Of a stretch of DNA of 64,000 nt, positions 1 through 10,936 are shown one piece after another. How positions within the stretch are numbered: the first letter of the stretch is position 1; every line of letters begins with the position of its first letter. The translations under genes were made by a program, and so were the position numbers. The stretch comes from Microstegium vimineum (taxonomy: Eukaryota; Streptophyta; Magnoliopsida; Poales; Poaceae). Under the pieces are notes generated by a model, which was given only the letters and a program-made list of their open reading frames with translations, had not been told where the DNA came from and did not search any database. The stretch is from positions 31,459,716-31,523,715 of the forward strand of contig CM039120.1 in the NCBI GenBank assembly GCA_022036555.1, read 5' to 3'.

Positions 1-159
1 CACTAGGCATAGCACCTGCACACCACAAGCCGATAGACAGGCACACACTTGCTTTCGCAAGGATTAGAAGTAAGCCACTCAAACTGAACCGCTCAAATAT
101 TGGGCAATCACTCATCACAAAACTGAACTACATGGGTACTTATCCACCATGTGTTCGCA
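1..159 (-). mobile_element. Copia LTR fragment, C2 family, cut by window edge
   Basis: The reverse complement matches the first ~160 bases of the C2 5' LTR (28466 onward) and of solo LTR S2 (57175 onward). The LTR start TGCGAACACATGGTGG reads leftward from position 159. The remainder lies left of the window, so it is unknown whether this is a solo LTR or part of an element. Confidence 0.8.
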
Positions 160-1051
160 CACTGCCTCGACTATAAAAATGTCTATTTTACTCCTAAACT
201 TTTCAAAACTGGTCAAATTACTCCCTCAGACTGTTTTGGACGGTGGTTTTACTATAGTAACAATAGTTTTATCTTTTTCTTTTTTATTTATTTCTGCTAA
301 ATCTTTGGAAAATTAGTATGTTATTAGAAGAGACATGGGCTATGCAAAAGTATGAAAAATAAAAAAAAGAAAAATAGGGACACATAAAGGTCCCAAATAT
401 TAAAAAATATGAGCACATGAAAGCTCATGACAAAAATAAATGATAGCCATGTCTCAAATGAAATAGGTTAGAAAGAGAGATCATTGCCAATAAAGAAGCA
501 TTATTTTTCCAGTACCTTGATCCACATACATGCACATTTTAATCTAAGAGTATGACACCACTCTCCTTGGATCTTGGATTTGGCTCTACAATATATGCAA
601 AGTAAGTATGTTATTTCTTGCATTTCTACCTAAGCTACATATAAGCCTATAGCAGTAGGATGAAAAATAGAGGCAAACTTTATAAATGTGCCTTGGTGAG
701 GAATCATATACCACTTGAGCGAATGAGAGTACTATATGAGGAACATTAAGCTTTCTTTTGAAAAATCTTACAAAACTTCCGATATGAAACTTGTGAAGAA
801 TAAGAAAAATAGTGCTTAAGTCAGTATCTGTTCTATCTTTCAATCACCCATGACAAAGAAAAGGTCATAAGCCCCATGGAAGACTAAGGTAATATAGGTC
901 AGTTTTTAATGCTAAGTTTTTCATTCAAAGAGAAATATGTTGTTGTATACTTAGTACTTATGAAATGAGAAACATAGTAGCAACTCCTGATCCACCGAGG
1001 TTGAGTTTAATGCTTTGCTTGGGACTAGCAAAGGTTAAGCTTGAGGGATCT
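160..1051. other. AT-rich stretch; gypsy-like 3' tail at its right end
   Basis: No convincing coding region or RNA gene is visible; the only ORFs are short and lack family similarity. The last ~60 bases (about 990-1051) contain GGGACTAGCAAAGGTTAAGC and a purine-rich GAGGGAT just before an LTR-like TGTTGACG. This resembles the 3' untranslated end and polypurine tract of a plus-strand gypsy element. The remainder is unassigned. Confidence 0.35.
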
Positions 1052-1378
1052 TGTTGACGCTACAAAACACCTATTTTTACACCATCAAAACACCGTCAAC
1101 ATGCTCGATTTGGAAGGAAGAATAAACATATCATGAGCATATTCTATCAAATAATTGGTTCCACATGTCTCTTAAATATTTTTATACAGATAATAACAAA
1201 TGGAGACATTGGGAGCCTGTGGGACCCACTTAGGGGGTCGACCGACCCCTCTAAGGTCCCACTAGGGTCTCCCATGCACCCAGGATCCATGTGACAACCT
1301 CTAGAGTGAAGATCCACCCTTGGATCCACTTTGTGCTTTCTCTGAATGGTTCATGATCAAAGCACATGGATCCATGGG
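1052..1378 (+). mobile_element. Probable gypsy LTR, left part
   Basis: It starts with TGTTGACG after a purine-rich tract, as many grass gypsy LTRs do. It is interrupted at 1379 by the copia LTR C0, so only the first 327 bases are visible. The continuation would lie right of the window. Assignment rests on the terminal motif and context only. Confidence 0.4.
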
Positions 1379-3149
1379 TGAAAGGTCCTAGATGGCTAGA
1401 GGGGGGTGAATAGCCTATTAAAAATTCTACAAAGCACTATAACAAATGGTTAGATAACAGCTAAGCGAAGCTTTTTCCTCTAGCACTACAAGGGGTTGTA
1501 AGCCACCTATCCAAACAAATCTAGTTAATTGAGTATCTATCAATCAATAGCAAGAACCTAAGATACTTAACTTAAGCTAGCAAGAACAACTAACAAGATA
1601 AGCTAGCTAAACAAACTACAAGCTACACAAGCAAGAATGTAAGAAAGTAAATACAAAGAGGATAAAGGTGATTATATCGATGTCTTATGATGAATATATC
1701 AATATGAAGAACCAATCACAATATGAATACCAAGAGTGACCGAGAGACATTTTACACAAGATTTTTCTCCTGAAGTTCACTTAGTTGCCACCAAGCTAGT
1801 CCCCATTGTGTCGACCACTCACTTGGTGATTCAATAGCTAATAGGCAATCACAAGCCTAGCCCACTACTCGGGCACCACAAGAATCGACCCACAAATGAG
1901 GGTAACTCAATGACACAAGTAATCCACTATAGTTACCACTCGCGTCAAAGCTTCCTCAACCGCTCGAGCCATCTAGGTGTTGGCAAACACCAAGAATAAC
2001 AAGAAATCCCGCGGTGATGACGATGACCAAGTGCCACTAAGAAGCAATGCAATGGTCAAAGCACTTGGATCACTCAAACTCTTATGAATATGCAACCAAA
2101 GCAAAGAGAGATGAGTTGGGGGCTATCTTAAGCAAGCACAAAAAGTGAGAATGAATGGGAGATGTAAGAGTTAGCCCTAGGAGTCAGCCAAAACACTTAT
2201 ATAGCAGCCACCAAGCAACTAGCCGTTTTGGCCCCTTTCCTCAGCTTCCTGCATCACTCCGGATGTTGCGCATACTTGGGGTCTAGACCATTGGCCATGC
2301 GTCTGGACCCTTGTCCATTTGAAAATGCCCGTTGGCACCTTCCTCTGTTGCTGACGCATGTCTCCGAACGCGCAAAACAGTTGAGCTTCGGACCAAAGTT
2401 GCCCGCGTTCGGACCCTTTACGAAGGCATTCGAGAGAGGTCCCAAGCTTTGGACGCGTGTCCGGAGTGACCCCCTCCGGACACACACGAGCGTCAGGACC
2501 AAACAACCAGAACCAACAAAGAGTACTCGAGCTCCAGATGCATGTCCGGACCTCGACTCTGGACACACACCACCGTCCGGACTCACTGTGCAACTGTGCA
2601 GCTAGGGTATGCTTCTGGATGCTTAGCCAATTGTTTGGACAACAGCAACCCTTAGCGTCCGAACCTCTGAAACTTGCCAAAACAAGCTGCCTTCTTCACA
2701 CCAAGTTTATATGTGCTAACACTAAGTGTTACAACACTTGTGCATGTGCGTTAGCTTTTACTTCATATTTTTGGATTTTATTTCATTGCTTTCATTTAGG
2801 TTCATTTTAGATATGCAATGCAAATGACCTAGTGGCACATGATAACTGCAATTGACACGAATTTTCCCTTCTTGATAGTACGACTATCTATCCTAAATGT
2901 GATCACACTCTTTATAGTGTCTTGATCACCAAACCAAAAACAACCCTATGATATACCTTTGCCTTGAGCCTATTTTTGTTTTTCTCTTTCTTCTTTTCCT
3001 TGTCCATGGAGCACTTGATCCATCCACTATCATGATCATCTATGAAGCTCAATATCATGTGTTGGATCACCCTAGCTTGATCACTCATTTTAGCAATAGG
3101 GTTAGTCCATAGGTTTTATCAATTAACCAAAACCAAACTTGGGCTTTTA
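1379..3149 (-). mobile_element. C0: copia (SIRE-like) 3' LTR, minus strand
   Basis: Read on the minus strand, this 1771-base LTR ends in CTAGGACCTTTCA after a C-rich block, the same design as the C1 and D LTR ends (C-run, then CCTTTCA). Its start lies beside a polypurine tract at 3151-3163 (minus AAAAAGGAGGAGA), matching the C1 and D layout, although the first dinucleotide is TA rather than TG. A TATA-like TATATAAG lies near 2200 on the minus strand. The part at about 2270-2660 is rich in TCCGGA and TCCGAA words like the C1 and D LTRs. ORFs of up to 153 aa here are LTR noise. Confidence 0.65.
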
Positions 3150-3694
3150 ATCTCCTCCTTTTTGGTAATTGATGACAACCTTTCACAAATAAATATATTG
3201 AATGACTCTTTCAACTTTGGTAGTATTAGCTCCCCCTACATATGAGATTTATAAGTTCGGTTCAATTTGATCACATATACATGGATAAGAATTGTGGGAG
3301 AGTTTCTACTACCAAATGATGCTAAGGTATGAAGAAATGACTTTTGAAGCGTGATACCAATCAGAGTGCATTGTTATACCATCCTTAGCACCATGAATGC
3401 CTAGAAACCACTTGGAAACAACTTGGAAAAACTAGATATCACTTGGAAAGAACTCTAGAAAGTATTACATTTAGACCTATGCATACTAGTACTCCAAGCA
3501 TCATATCATTCAAGTTTCTAGCATTCACCACAGAAGCATGAACAAATTTGAATTTAAAGTTCAATGCAAGCAAGCATATATGAAATGCACATAGAAATGC
3601 AACAACTAAGTTAATAAGCTTGCTCCCCCTACTTGTGTGCTCTTGTATTTTTCAAAATATTTTTTTGTGATACTTACTTCTCCCGCTTTGTCAT
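3150..3694 (-). mobile_element. C0: internal 3' untranslated region with polypurine tract
   Basis: This is the minus-strand internal sequence just before the C0 3' LTR, beginning with the polypurine tract at 3151-3163. It is AT-rich with several CTCCCCCT words (minus AGGGGGAG), like the noncoding tail of SIRE-type elements. No coding domain is visible. It is cut at 3695 by the end of the G0 LTR; bases 3690-3694 (GTCAT) are the candidate TSD. Confidence 0.5.
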
Positions 3695-4364
3695 TGTTGA
3701 CACCAGAAGTGGCAAACGGGAAAATACCGCAAGTGTACGACTATCAAGTGTAGCTTTCACCGAGAGTATTCCAGGTATCGTATTTTCCACAGGGAACGAG
3801 AAGTGAGTTAACTAGAATTATGAATATGTCCTATGATGGATCAAGGGAGACTATGATAACTGGGTTGAGAGGTTCGATATAGCAAAGATATCTAACAAGG
3901 TATAGCTGGTTATACTAGCTTTATCATCCCTTCTCTTGCAGGAGGCGATGGGATAGATCAGAAAGAGGACAAAACTCTAACCGGACCATGCCATCATGTT
4001 GTATTGAGGCCCTACCTTTTAAGAACTTATATTACACATGTGGTGGAGTACGAGGACTAGATAAGGCTGTCACCGCCTACTAGCTACTACAAACAATCTG
4101 TGCGATAAGCGGTTTACAAAGGCAAGATCTATTCTAGACACCATGTCTATACTATTCTTACTACTTTAACCCAACATTTAAGACTAAAACACTCTACTTA
4201 ATGTAAAGCAATGAACAAACGCAAAAAGATGTGTAACAGCTATGCCAGAAGTAGAATATTGAATGTTATAAAGAACTCGGATGTATCACTTACAAGTGTT
4301 GAACTTACAAGAGAATCGCATCCGCTGAGGTACAACTCGGAGAAGATGCCAGACAGGCCCAACT
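3695..4364 (-). mobile_element. G0: gypsy 3' LTR, distal part
   Basis: The plus-strand edge TGTTGACACC is the reverse complement of an LTR end GGTGTCAACA. The segment carries the words GAGTATTCCAGGTATCG and CAAGTGTAC, which recur in the G3 LTR at 44930-45000 and are typical of one grass gypsy LTR group. On the minus strand it continues from 59883. G1 splits the two halves. Orientation follows from the minus-strand TATA box at 59999-60006 and the minus-strand coding pieces at 61-63 kb. Confidence 0.6.
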
Positions 4365-4862
4365 TGTTGGGGATATTACCTCGGCATATCCCCAGGGACC
4401 TTATGGGCCTGCCGACCAAGAGACGACCCAACCCACAAGGCCTTGCGGCACGCGACCAGCCCATCGTGCTCGCCAAGGACTCCGAAGAAGCCTTGCTCAC
4501 CAAGAAGGATCCTAGTAGAGAGACTCGGATCCCTTACCTAAAGGGACCGATCATAATCTATTAGGATATGGAAACTGTAACCCTGCTCCCCGGCTATATA
4601 AGGCGAGCAGGGACCCCCTCCAAAACATCTCTCATACGATCCCCTAGATCTCATCTACGAATCTTGTAACCTAATACTCACATCAATCCAACCACCAAAA
4701 CACAGGACGTAGGGTATTACGGCGATTTGCTGGCCTAAACCTGTTTAAATCGTCATGTCTACGCTCTCTGTGTTACGCTTGATTGCCGTCGCCACACCTC
4801 CGCCTACAATCTACTACCGTAGGGTATCCCCTAGGTAGACTGCGATGCATATTTCGTCGACA
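4365..4862 (+). mobile_element. G1 5' LTR
   Basis: It starts TGTTGGGGATATTACC and ends TTCGTCGACA, 498 bases. It aligns along its full length with the split 3' LTR. It holds the TATA box at 4595-4601 and is followed by the primer-binding site. Confidence 0.9.
4595..4601 (+). promoter_or_regulatory. TATA box of G1 5' LTR
   Basis: GGCTATATAAGGCG in a GC-rich setting. It is conserved in the 3' LTR at 11167-11173. Transcription would start roughly 30 bases downstream. Confidence 0.7.
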
Positions 4863-4864
4863 GT

Positions 4865-4882
4865 TGGCACGCCAGGTAGTGG
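4865..4882 (+). other. G1 primer-binding site
   Basis: TGGCACGCCAGGTAGTGG lies two bases after the LTR end. This is the PBS position, and the sequence resembles the TGGCGCGCCAGG type seen in related grass gypsy elements. I have not identified the tRNA. Confidence 0.55.
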
Positions 4883-4899
4883 GTGTGTGCATCGACTTC

Positions 4900-7853
4900 A
4901 TGGCTTGTCAAGCGGTTACGTTCCCGGATTCGATGGTCCTCCCGATGACTGGCACTGTGCTCTAGATCGGATCCATGTCTTGGACCGTCGGATCTACTCC
5001 ATGCGGGGCAGACACGCCGTCGCCCGCACGTCGTCCCGCCACACCAATCTACCACCCGCGAGAGAAGATCAACATCGACGACTTAATCAATGACATCGAC
5101 CGCTCCAACGTCGACATCATCGAGTGCATCAACCTTGTTCAGGCAGCGCAACGCCGACTCCCCAGCCATCACGCCCGCCGACCACACAGTCGCCGAACCG
5201 CGATGAAGATGAAGACTGCAACGACCAGGGGCACCCACCCTCTCTCCGATGATGCCTCACGGACTCACCAATCAGGCAGCAGTCCTCCAATGCCAGATGC
5301 TCTGATCGGTCTTCGACCAGGTCCTAGCACCCCCCATCATAAACACCATCGTAATCTCCACGATCCCCAGCGACTCTGAGCAGGTAGTGTCCCTCGATGG
5401 CACTATCTCCCCGGGCTCGACCACCAGTGTAGGGACCGAAGTCGCCAGCCTCTCCAGATCGATCGGCAGCTTCCCAGAGTTCCCTTCGGGATTCGGAGGG
5501 GTAATTTTTCAAGTCTCCGCTGACAGCGTCACCCCTGACAACGAAACAGACGCCGAACGTGCCGCAAGAGAGCAACACAATGCCGAACGTGCGCAGAGGC
5601 GCGATAACGAACACCGCGAACAGGAACGTGTCGCGCGGGAACAACGCGAGCATGAACGTGTCACACGAGAACATCGCAAGCAGGATCAAAGGAATCGCGG
5701 TCACCCGCCACGACGCAACCTCCAGCATGAGTTCGACATGATGGGCGATGTCCCAGTGTACTCAACCCCTAGCGCCAATTTGGCGGCAGCCTCCTGTGAG
5801 TTGTCCAAACTCCAAGGCACACCGGTGATCGAGAAGATAGATGCTCACATCAAGGCGGCCATGGTGCAGGTAAAAAGGAAGGGGCAAGCACTCGAGTCCT
5901 CTGGCTAGTCCCACATCAGGAACCATCCACGAAGCCCTCCGAGGGAGCGCCAGCGATGGTACCCAAGGCGCGACGACCAAGATCACAACAGGGACCGACG
6001 TGGTCGAACACTGGAACCAATGCACCAGAACCCTCCGAGACAACACCGACAAAAATCGCTGAGGTATGATGACGACGAGTATAACAAACCCAAATACAAT
6101 CGAGCACCAGCATCGACGTCCCAAGCTACGGGGGGGGGGGGGGGGGGGGGTGCTGCGCCCCTTTTCAGCCCGTCTGCGCGCCATCTGGTGGCCCCAAAAC
6201 TTCAGAGTGATGTCGGTGGAGAAGTACGACGGCAAAGCAAACCCAGAGCAATGGGCCTCCACTTACGATATCGACGTATACGCCGCCAGAGGAGATCAAG
6301 ACGTGATGGCCAATTACTTGCCACTAATGTTGTCGACCTCCACCAACAGCTGGCTCTAGAAGATACCAGAAGGCACTATCGACAGTGGGGAAGACCTCAA
6401 GGAAATCTTCATCAAGACGTACAAAGCTACGTGTGTACAGCCAGAGACGCGTTACGACCTGGAGAGCGTATGCCAGAGGAGTAACGAGAGCCTCCGGGAG
6501 TACATCAGGCATTTCTCCGACAAGCGCCTGAGCATAGCAGATATCTCTGACCCAGAAGCCATCGCCATCTTCTCCAACGGGCTACGGGTGGACGACCTCC
6601 GGAACAAGTTGGCCAGGAAAAACGTGACGACCATAGAAGAATTGATGACGATCGCGAACCCTTACGCCAATCAAGATGATGCCACCTGTAGCATGGAAAA
6701 CAGGAGACACCATTCTCGTTCTCCGGAACGCGCGGCGGATAAGAATCATCGACCAGACCACCGAAGCGAAAGAGGGCCCAGCGACCACCGCGATTACCGG
6801 TCAGGTAACTCTGAACGCCATCCCTAGAAGTATGACTACAGGAGAAACAACCGCTACGTCGCAAACACGGACACCCGCCCAAAGAAGAACTACTATGATA
6901 GCTACGAGAAGATCCTCGACGGACCGTGTCCCATACATAAGAACTCTAAACACTCCCTGCGGGAATGTGACCTCATCGAGACGACGATGAAGGAAAAAGT
7001 TGACAAAAGGCAGAAGAAAAACAGCGAAGACAGAGGCAAGGAGCAAGGACCACCGGCGCCAGAGTTCCGAGCAGCCTCAACGATGTACTCCATTTTCGGA
7101 GGCAGCGTACTCGTCAAAGGGGAAAGGCGACGCCGCCAAACCCACACAGACGTTTACTCAGACGCTGCCATAGGAGAAAATGCAGCCGATGCTCGCTTCC
7201 TCGAATGGTCAGATCAACCAATTAGCTTCTCCGGAGAAGATGAGTGGACGGATTACAGGTATCCATGTCGCTTCCCACTGATCATTAATCCAACCATCGC
7301 AACGTGCTACTTCAGGAAAGTCCTAGTCGACGGCGGCAGCGCCATCAACATCATCTTCGCCGACGCATTCCGCCAGCTCAAATACTCGAAGAAAGATCTC
7401 CTCCTAGCGAACTTCTCCTTCTGGGGAATCATTCCAGATAAGGCATCAACGCCCATAGGCCAGATTGCCCTACCTCTGCAGTTCAGCGACAACAACCACT
7501 TCAGGGTCGAGAACATCAACTTCGTTGTCGCCGAGTTCGAGACTGCCGACCATGCGATACTTGGTCGTCCGGCACTCGCCAAGCTAATGGCAGTCCCGCA
7601 TTACACGTACATGGTGTTGAAGATCCCGACACCACAAGGCATCCTCAGTCTCCGTACCAACTTGAAGATGGCGTACAAGTGCGAGCAGCAGACAATCAAC
7701 ACCATCGAGAAGCCCTACGCCCAGGACACATACCCCTCCAGTGACAATGACAAACCCGCCGCCAAGAAGCAGAAAGAATCAGAACCAACGACAATCACTG
7801 CCGACTTCGCCAGCGAACATATGCAGAAACCAGAGTCCCCCGACGGCACGTGA
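4900..7853 (+). pseudogene. G1 gag-protease, decayed
   Basis: Structural protein and aspartic protease of a Tat-type gypsy. The likely start is ATG 4900. The N-terminal segment reads to about 5200. An E/R/Q-rich coiled coil lies at about 5535-5700. The gag domain lies at about 6160-6700 and is recognisable by FSARLRAIWWPQNF and VEKYDGKANPEQW. A zinc-knuckle-like C-x2-H-x4-H-x4-C lies near 6930-6970. The protease motif VLVDGGSAINIIF lies at about 7320-7360, with D-G-G as is usual in this group. Breaks: TAG at 4963, a frameshift at about 5160-5290, TGA near 5310, TAG 5906, a frame change at the G run 6130-6150, TAG 6356-6358 and TAG near 6825. It ends at TGA 7851-7853 with no pol downstream. 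Confidence 0.8.
6130..6150 (+). repeat. Run of 21 G
   Basis: An uninterrupted G homopolymer inside the G1 gag. The reading frame changes exactly here, from the frame used upstream to the one used to 7853. This is compatible with slippage in vivo or a base-calling error. Confidence 0.9.
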
Positions 7854-8942
7854 AGATTCCCAAATGTAACCATAGTTCAATAAAGTTTGTACTATGTACT
7901 CCCCCATCAATAAATAAAGGTGCTTCATCTCCTACATATCTCATGTAACCAAAATAACTTGTGCAAAATGCCCACGACGTACGACGACTACTGCACAAAT
8001 GCCCACGACGTACGACGACTGCCGTAAAAACACTCATGACGCACGGCGACCACTACGCAAATAACTCCGACGTACGGCGACAACCGCAACAAAGCAGATA
8101 ACGTTCGACGACCTCTCCAAAACACTCCCATAGTGTTCGACGACCTCGCCAAAAAACGCGATAAGGCGTTTCTCCAAACAGTTTGACCGTAACTAGAAAG
8201 CTCCTGAAGCTAGCCTGCCAGTTAACCATAGCAGCTAGAAGTAGCTACCCTAGACGCTATGGTTACATCGTCAGGACTCCCTAGCGGTATTTCCCCAGAA
8301 GCCGGGCAATACCGCTCGGGTCGGAAGCCATGAGGTTGCGCGCCCAGAATTGTACACGACCACGGTACGGTCGACACGACTCTACAAGCAGCATGACTTT
8401 TCGCCCAGCGTCTTCAGGAACGATCTCCATAGGCCCTAGTCACGCCACGATCGAGCCTCTCGGAAAAAGGCCCTATCTCTAGCATCTCCCTAAGCGTGCA
8501 TGAGTTGTTCGCCCTCTAAGTCACGGGTTGTCAGCAACGTGCCTCCTTGGGAGTCCTTATGTATCCTACGTGTGCAGTGGTGCTAGCCCTACGATACAAA
8601 CCATTTGAGACCCAATGCCGAACGTTTCATCGCTACGGCTCATGACTTAGCCGGCAGGATAGGGTATACAAGTGAAACAAAAGTTCACCGCCCGGATATA
8701 TAACAGCTTTGCAGTTTTCACTTACACATCCGACCACTTGCACCTGAGATACAAACTACAACTATCTTGTAGCAAAATAGCCGACGACGAAACACCGTGA
8801 TACACCAAAAGAGGAAGGACAATACTTCAGATAAGGCGTTCGACGATTACAACTTCATCCTACTGATGCGATAAGCGACCACCTCACTAATATGCCTAGT
8901 CTAGAGATCGAACTCATGTCGAGTTCGACATTGCCAGCTACA
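7854..8942. mobile_element. G1 noncoding region with short tandem-like repeats
   Basis: This lies between the gag-protease stop and the antisense ORF, where an autonomous relative would carry reverse transcriptase and integrase. None is found in any frame. Bases 7971-8160 hold imperfect units of about 30 bases built on ACGACGTACGACGAC and TTCGACGACCT. The rest has no recognised content. Confidence 0.6.
7971..8160 (+). repeat. Imperfect ~30-base repeats, CGACGTACGACGAC type
   Basis: Similar units begin near 7973, 8003, 8035 and 8066, then two TTCGACGACCTC versions near 8104 and 8138. Spacing is about 30-35 bases. Tandem repeats in the 3' noncoding part are known for Tat-lineage gypsy elements. 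Confidence 0.6.
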
Positions 8943-9620
8943 TTACATGATGATCCCAGGCATATTGTTACCTGCCGGACCAAAACGACAACACTCCTCC
9001 CAGATGCACACATGAGGATCGATGACGACTAAATCTGGCACATCCTCCGGAGCATGAATCCACCATCGCCACCAGATGACATGAAGATCGTCACGAGAAC
9101 GCCTTCGAAGATGACGCAAGCCTTGGTTACCAAACCGACCGTTGGGAAGGGCACCTCCTCTGAGACAATCGACGATGGCAAGCGTCTCCAAGTTTGCCAA
9201 ATAAGCATAGTACAACATCAGAGCCCTGAAGTACATCGCGATGTCATCTCCAGCCGCCACCCCCCTGCCAATAAGTGATTGCCCAACCGAATCCTGTCCC
9301 TGCAACATCAACCGCTCCAAACCACGAAAGAACAATGCCTCCCGGTGGTCAACATCAAGAAAACACTGCTCGAAGGCAGTCTCTAGAAAAGGGAAGTAGG
9401 GCCAGCAATAATCCTGGACACGCCGAAGCGACAAAAGCCGAATCGTCGAATGATCGTCGCAAAAGTTGTGGAAGACGCGATAGATTGGGCGAATCTTCAC
9501 ATACTCGCGCACATTGTCTCTATCATCGGTCACGCGAAGAAGGATGCGAAAAACCAAGTCCTCCGGTAGGGTCAGCACGACGGCAAGACCCATCGCAAGA
9601 TGCGTGCCTCGAGCCTCCAT
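8943..9620 (-). CDS. Antisense extra ORF of G1, F-box-like protein, 225 aa
   Basis: An uninterrupted minus-strand ORF from ATG 9620 to TAA 8945-8943, inside a plus-strand gypsy whose own genes are broken. Near residues 15-30, LTLPEDLVFRILLRV resembles the start of an F-box (Leu-Pro, Leu, Ile-Leu, Val). Further on, LERLMLQGQDSV and AMYFRALMLYYAYL resemble the Sel1-like helices of the plant At2g35280-type F-box family. If so, it would be a substrate adaptor of an SCF ubiquitin ligase, but that is inference from a short resemblance. Tat-lineage elements are known to carry extra ORFs, some antisense. A TATA box and candidate intron lie upstream. It could instead be a captured host gene piece. Confidence 0.55.
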   Translation of the reverse strand: MEARGTHLAMGLAVVLTLPEDLVFRILLRVTDDRDNVREYVKIRPIYRVFHNFCDDHSTIRLLSLRRVQDYCWPYFPFLETAFEQCFLDVDHREALFFRGLERLMLQGQDSVGQSLIGRGVAAGDDIAMYFRALMLYYAYLANLETLAIVDCLRGGALPNGRFGNQGLRHLRRRSRDDLHVIWWRWWIHAPEDVPDLVVIDPHVCIWEECCRFGPAGNNMPGIIM

Positions 9621-9625
9621 CAAAC

Positions 9626-9715
9626 CTGACACGAACTAAGCGTCGACGATACCCTCTCAAGACCTTGCGACTGAACAATGCAAAGGAAGTCGAAACAATA
9701 GCAATCGGAACTCAC
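9626..9715 (-). other. Candidate 90-base intron in leader of antisense gene
   Basis: Minus-strand donor AAG|GTGAGT at 9715 and acceptor TCGTGTCAG at 9626, just 5 bases before the ORF start at 9620. The size is at the low end for plant introns. The GT..AG ends and the placement between TATA box and start codon support it; no transcript evidence is available. Confidence 0.4.
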
Positions 9716-9857
9716 CTTGATCTTCACCTGGACATATAGTCGAATCTCCTTCCTCTTTGAATAGCTCAAGCAATGAAGACACGCCTCTCCGAATCCTACA
9801 CACGCTTGGGCAGAGACCAAAAGACGTGACCTTTCTCGTTCCGCCACTAAATCCGCC

Positions 9858-9864
9858 ATTTATA
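9858..9864 (-). promoter_or_regulatory. TATA box for the antisense gene
   Basis: Minus strand TTTGTATAAATGGCGG in a GC-rich stretch. With a start about 30 bases downstream, the leader would be roughly 200 bases and contain the candidate intron 9715-9626. An ATG overlaps the TATA box and would not be in the transcript. Confidence 0.45.
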
Positions 9865-10936
9865 CAAAGCGGCGCGGCGCTTTGCCTCCTAGGGTTTTTG
9901 GGAAACCGCAACGGCTAAATACGGGACCGCCACGACACCAGCTTCCTACGTTGTGACTTGGGCCGCTAACCGCACGGTTAATTCGGCCCAATAACTCCCT
10001 TTCCCCTATTCCGTATTTTCTTCTAGATAACCCCCTGATTTTCGTCTAATAAATCACCACTAACTTCACAGTCCTGGGGACTAGGCATACCATTTTGTTA
10101 TGATTTCTTTTCTAGCAGAAACAATAACACAACTACAGTACACTAGTTGGCAAGTCCCGCAGGACCTCTGCTACAGTGACACTCAGAGACTTTGTCGATC
10201 ATAAAACGACGACTCAACCACTTGCTCGCAGACTCGACCAGGCTCGGGGACTCCGTCCAGGACTACACCGAGCAAGGCTCGGGGACTGCTGCCGCGGCAG
10301 AAGGACAGACGACATGGAGCAACAAAACCCCCAGGGACTGCAACCCGGGGACCGCGAAAAAGCAATGTGATCCCGACGCAATAACCTTCCTGCTCCTCGC
10401 GTCCGGCTCGGGGACTATGGGTATTCGCAGTCGTTTTAACCAAACTTATATTTTTTCCTTTCTTCTATAATCCTGGTGCAAGAGCCTCACAACCTCTTAC
10501 ATCAGGCTCGGGGACTGTGGGTATTCACAGTCGGTTTTTACAAAACTCATGCTTTACTCATTACTTATGCTTATTCATACAACCTTTATCTTTATAAAGC
10601 TTGGCACTACGTGCATACTTCACCTACTACCAAGCTCGAGGCCTAAGTGGGTACACTTCACCAGGCAACAATCTGTTCGAAAAGTATTTTCTTCTTCAGC
10701 ACGTCACATCCTCCTAACAAGCAACCGCAACATCCATCAAAAGGTGACCTGCTTGCACAACAAGCTACGATGCTCTCGACCAGCTCGACCTGGTCGGGAG
10801 GCTTCTCCAAGCAGTGCCCCGACCAGCCAGCCTGGTCGGGACCCTGCAATGACGACTTCATGCGATGGCGACCAGATGTACACCTCCAAGAATGATGCTG
10901 CTGACTCGCTAGAAGAATATAACATGATCAGGGACT
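9865..10936. mobile_element. G1 3' noncoding region
   Basis: Noncoding DNA up to the G1 3' LTR. From about 10240 it has several copies of GCTCGGGGACT, two of them in the longer context GGGACTNTGGGTATTC.CAGTCG (about 10408 and 10507). The region ends with GATCAGGGACT next to the LTR, the polypurine-tract position. ORFs here up to 181 aa show no family features. Confidence 0.6.

Noticed and set aside
2219..2810. Overlapping ORFs of 110-153 aa on both strands
   Set aside because: They lie in the TCCGGA-rich part of the C0 LTR; frames open on both strands at once reflect composition, not genes.
5762..6262. 166-aa minus-strand ORF
   Set aside because: Shadow of the G1 gag frame and the G run; no family match.
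7971..8160. CRISPR-like array
   Set aside because: Imperfect repeats without uniform spacers in a plant retroelement.
9275..9739. 154-aa plus-strand ORF over the antisense gene
   Set aside because: Highly charged shadow of the F-box-like frame; the minus-strand reading has domain-like features and promoter context.
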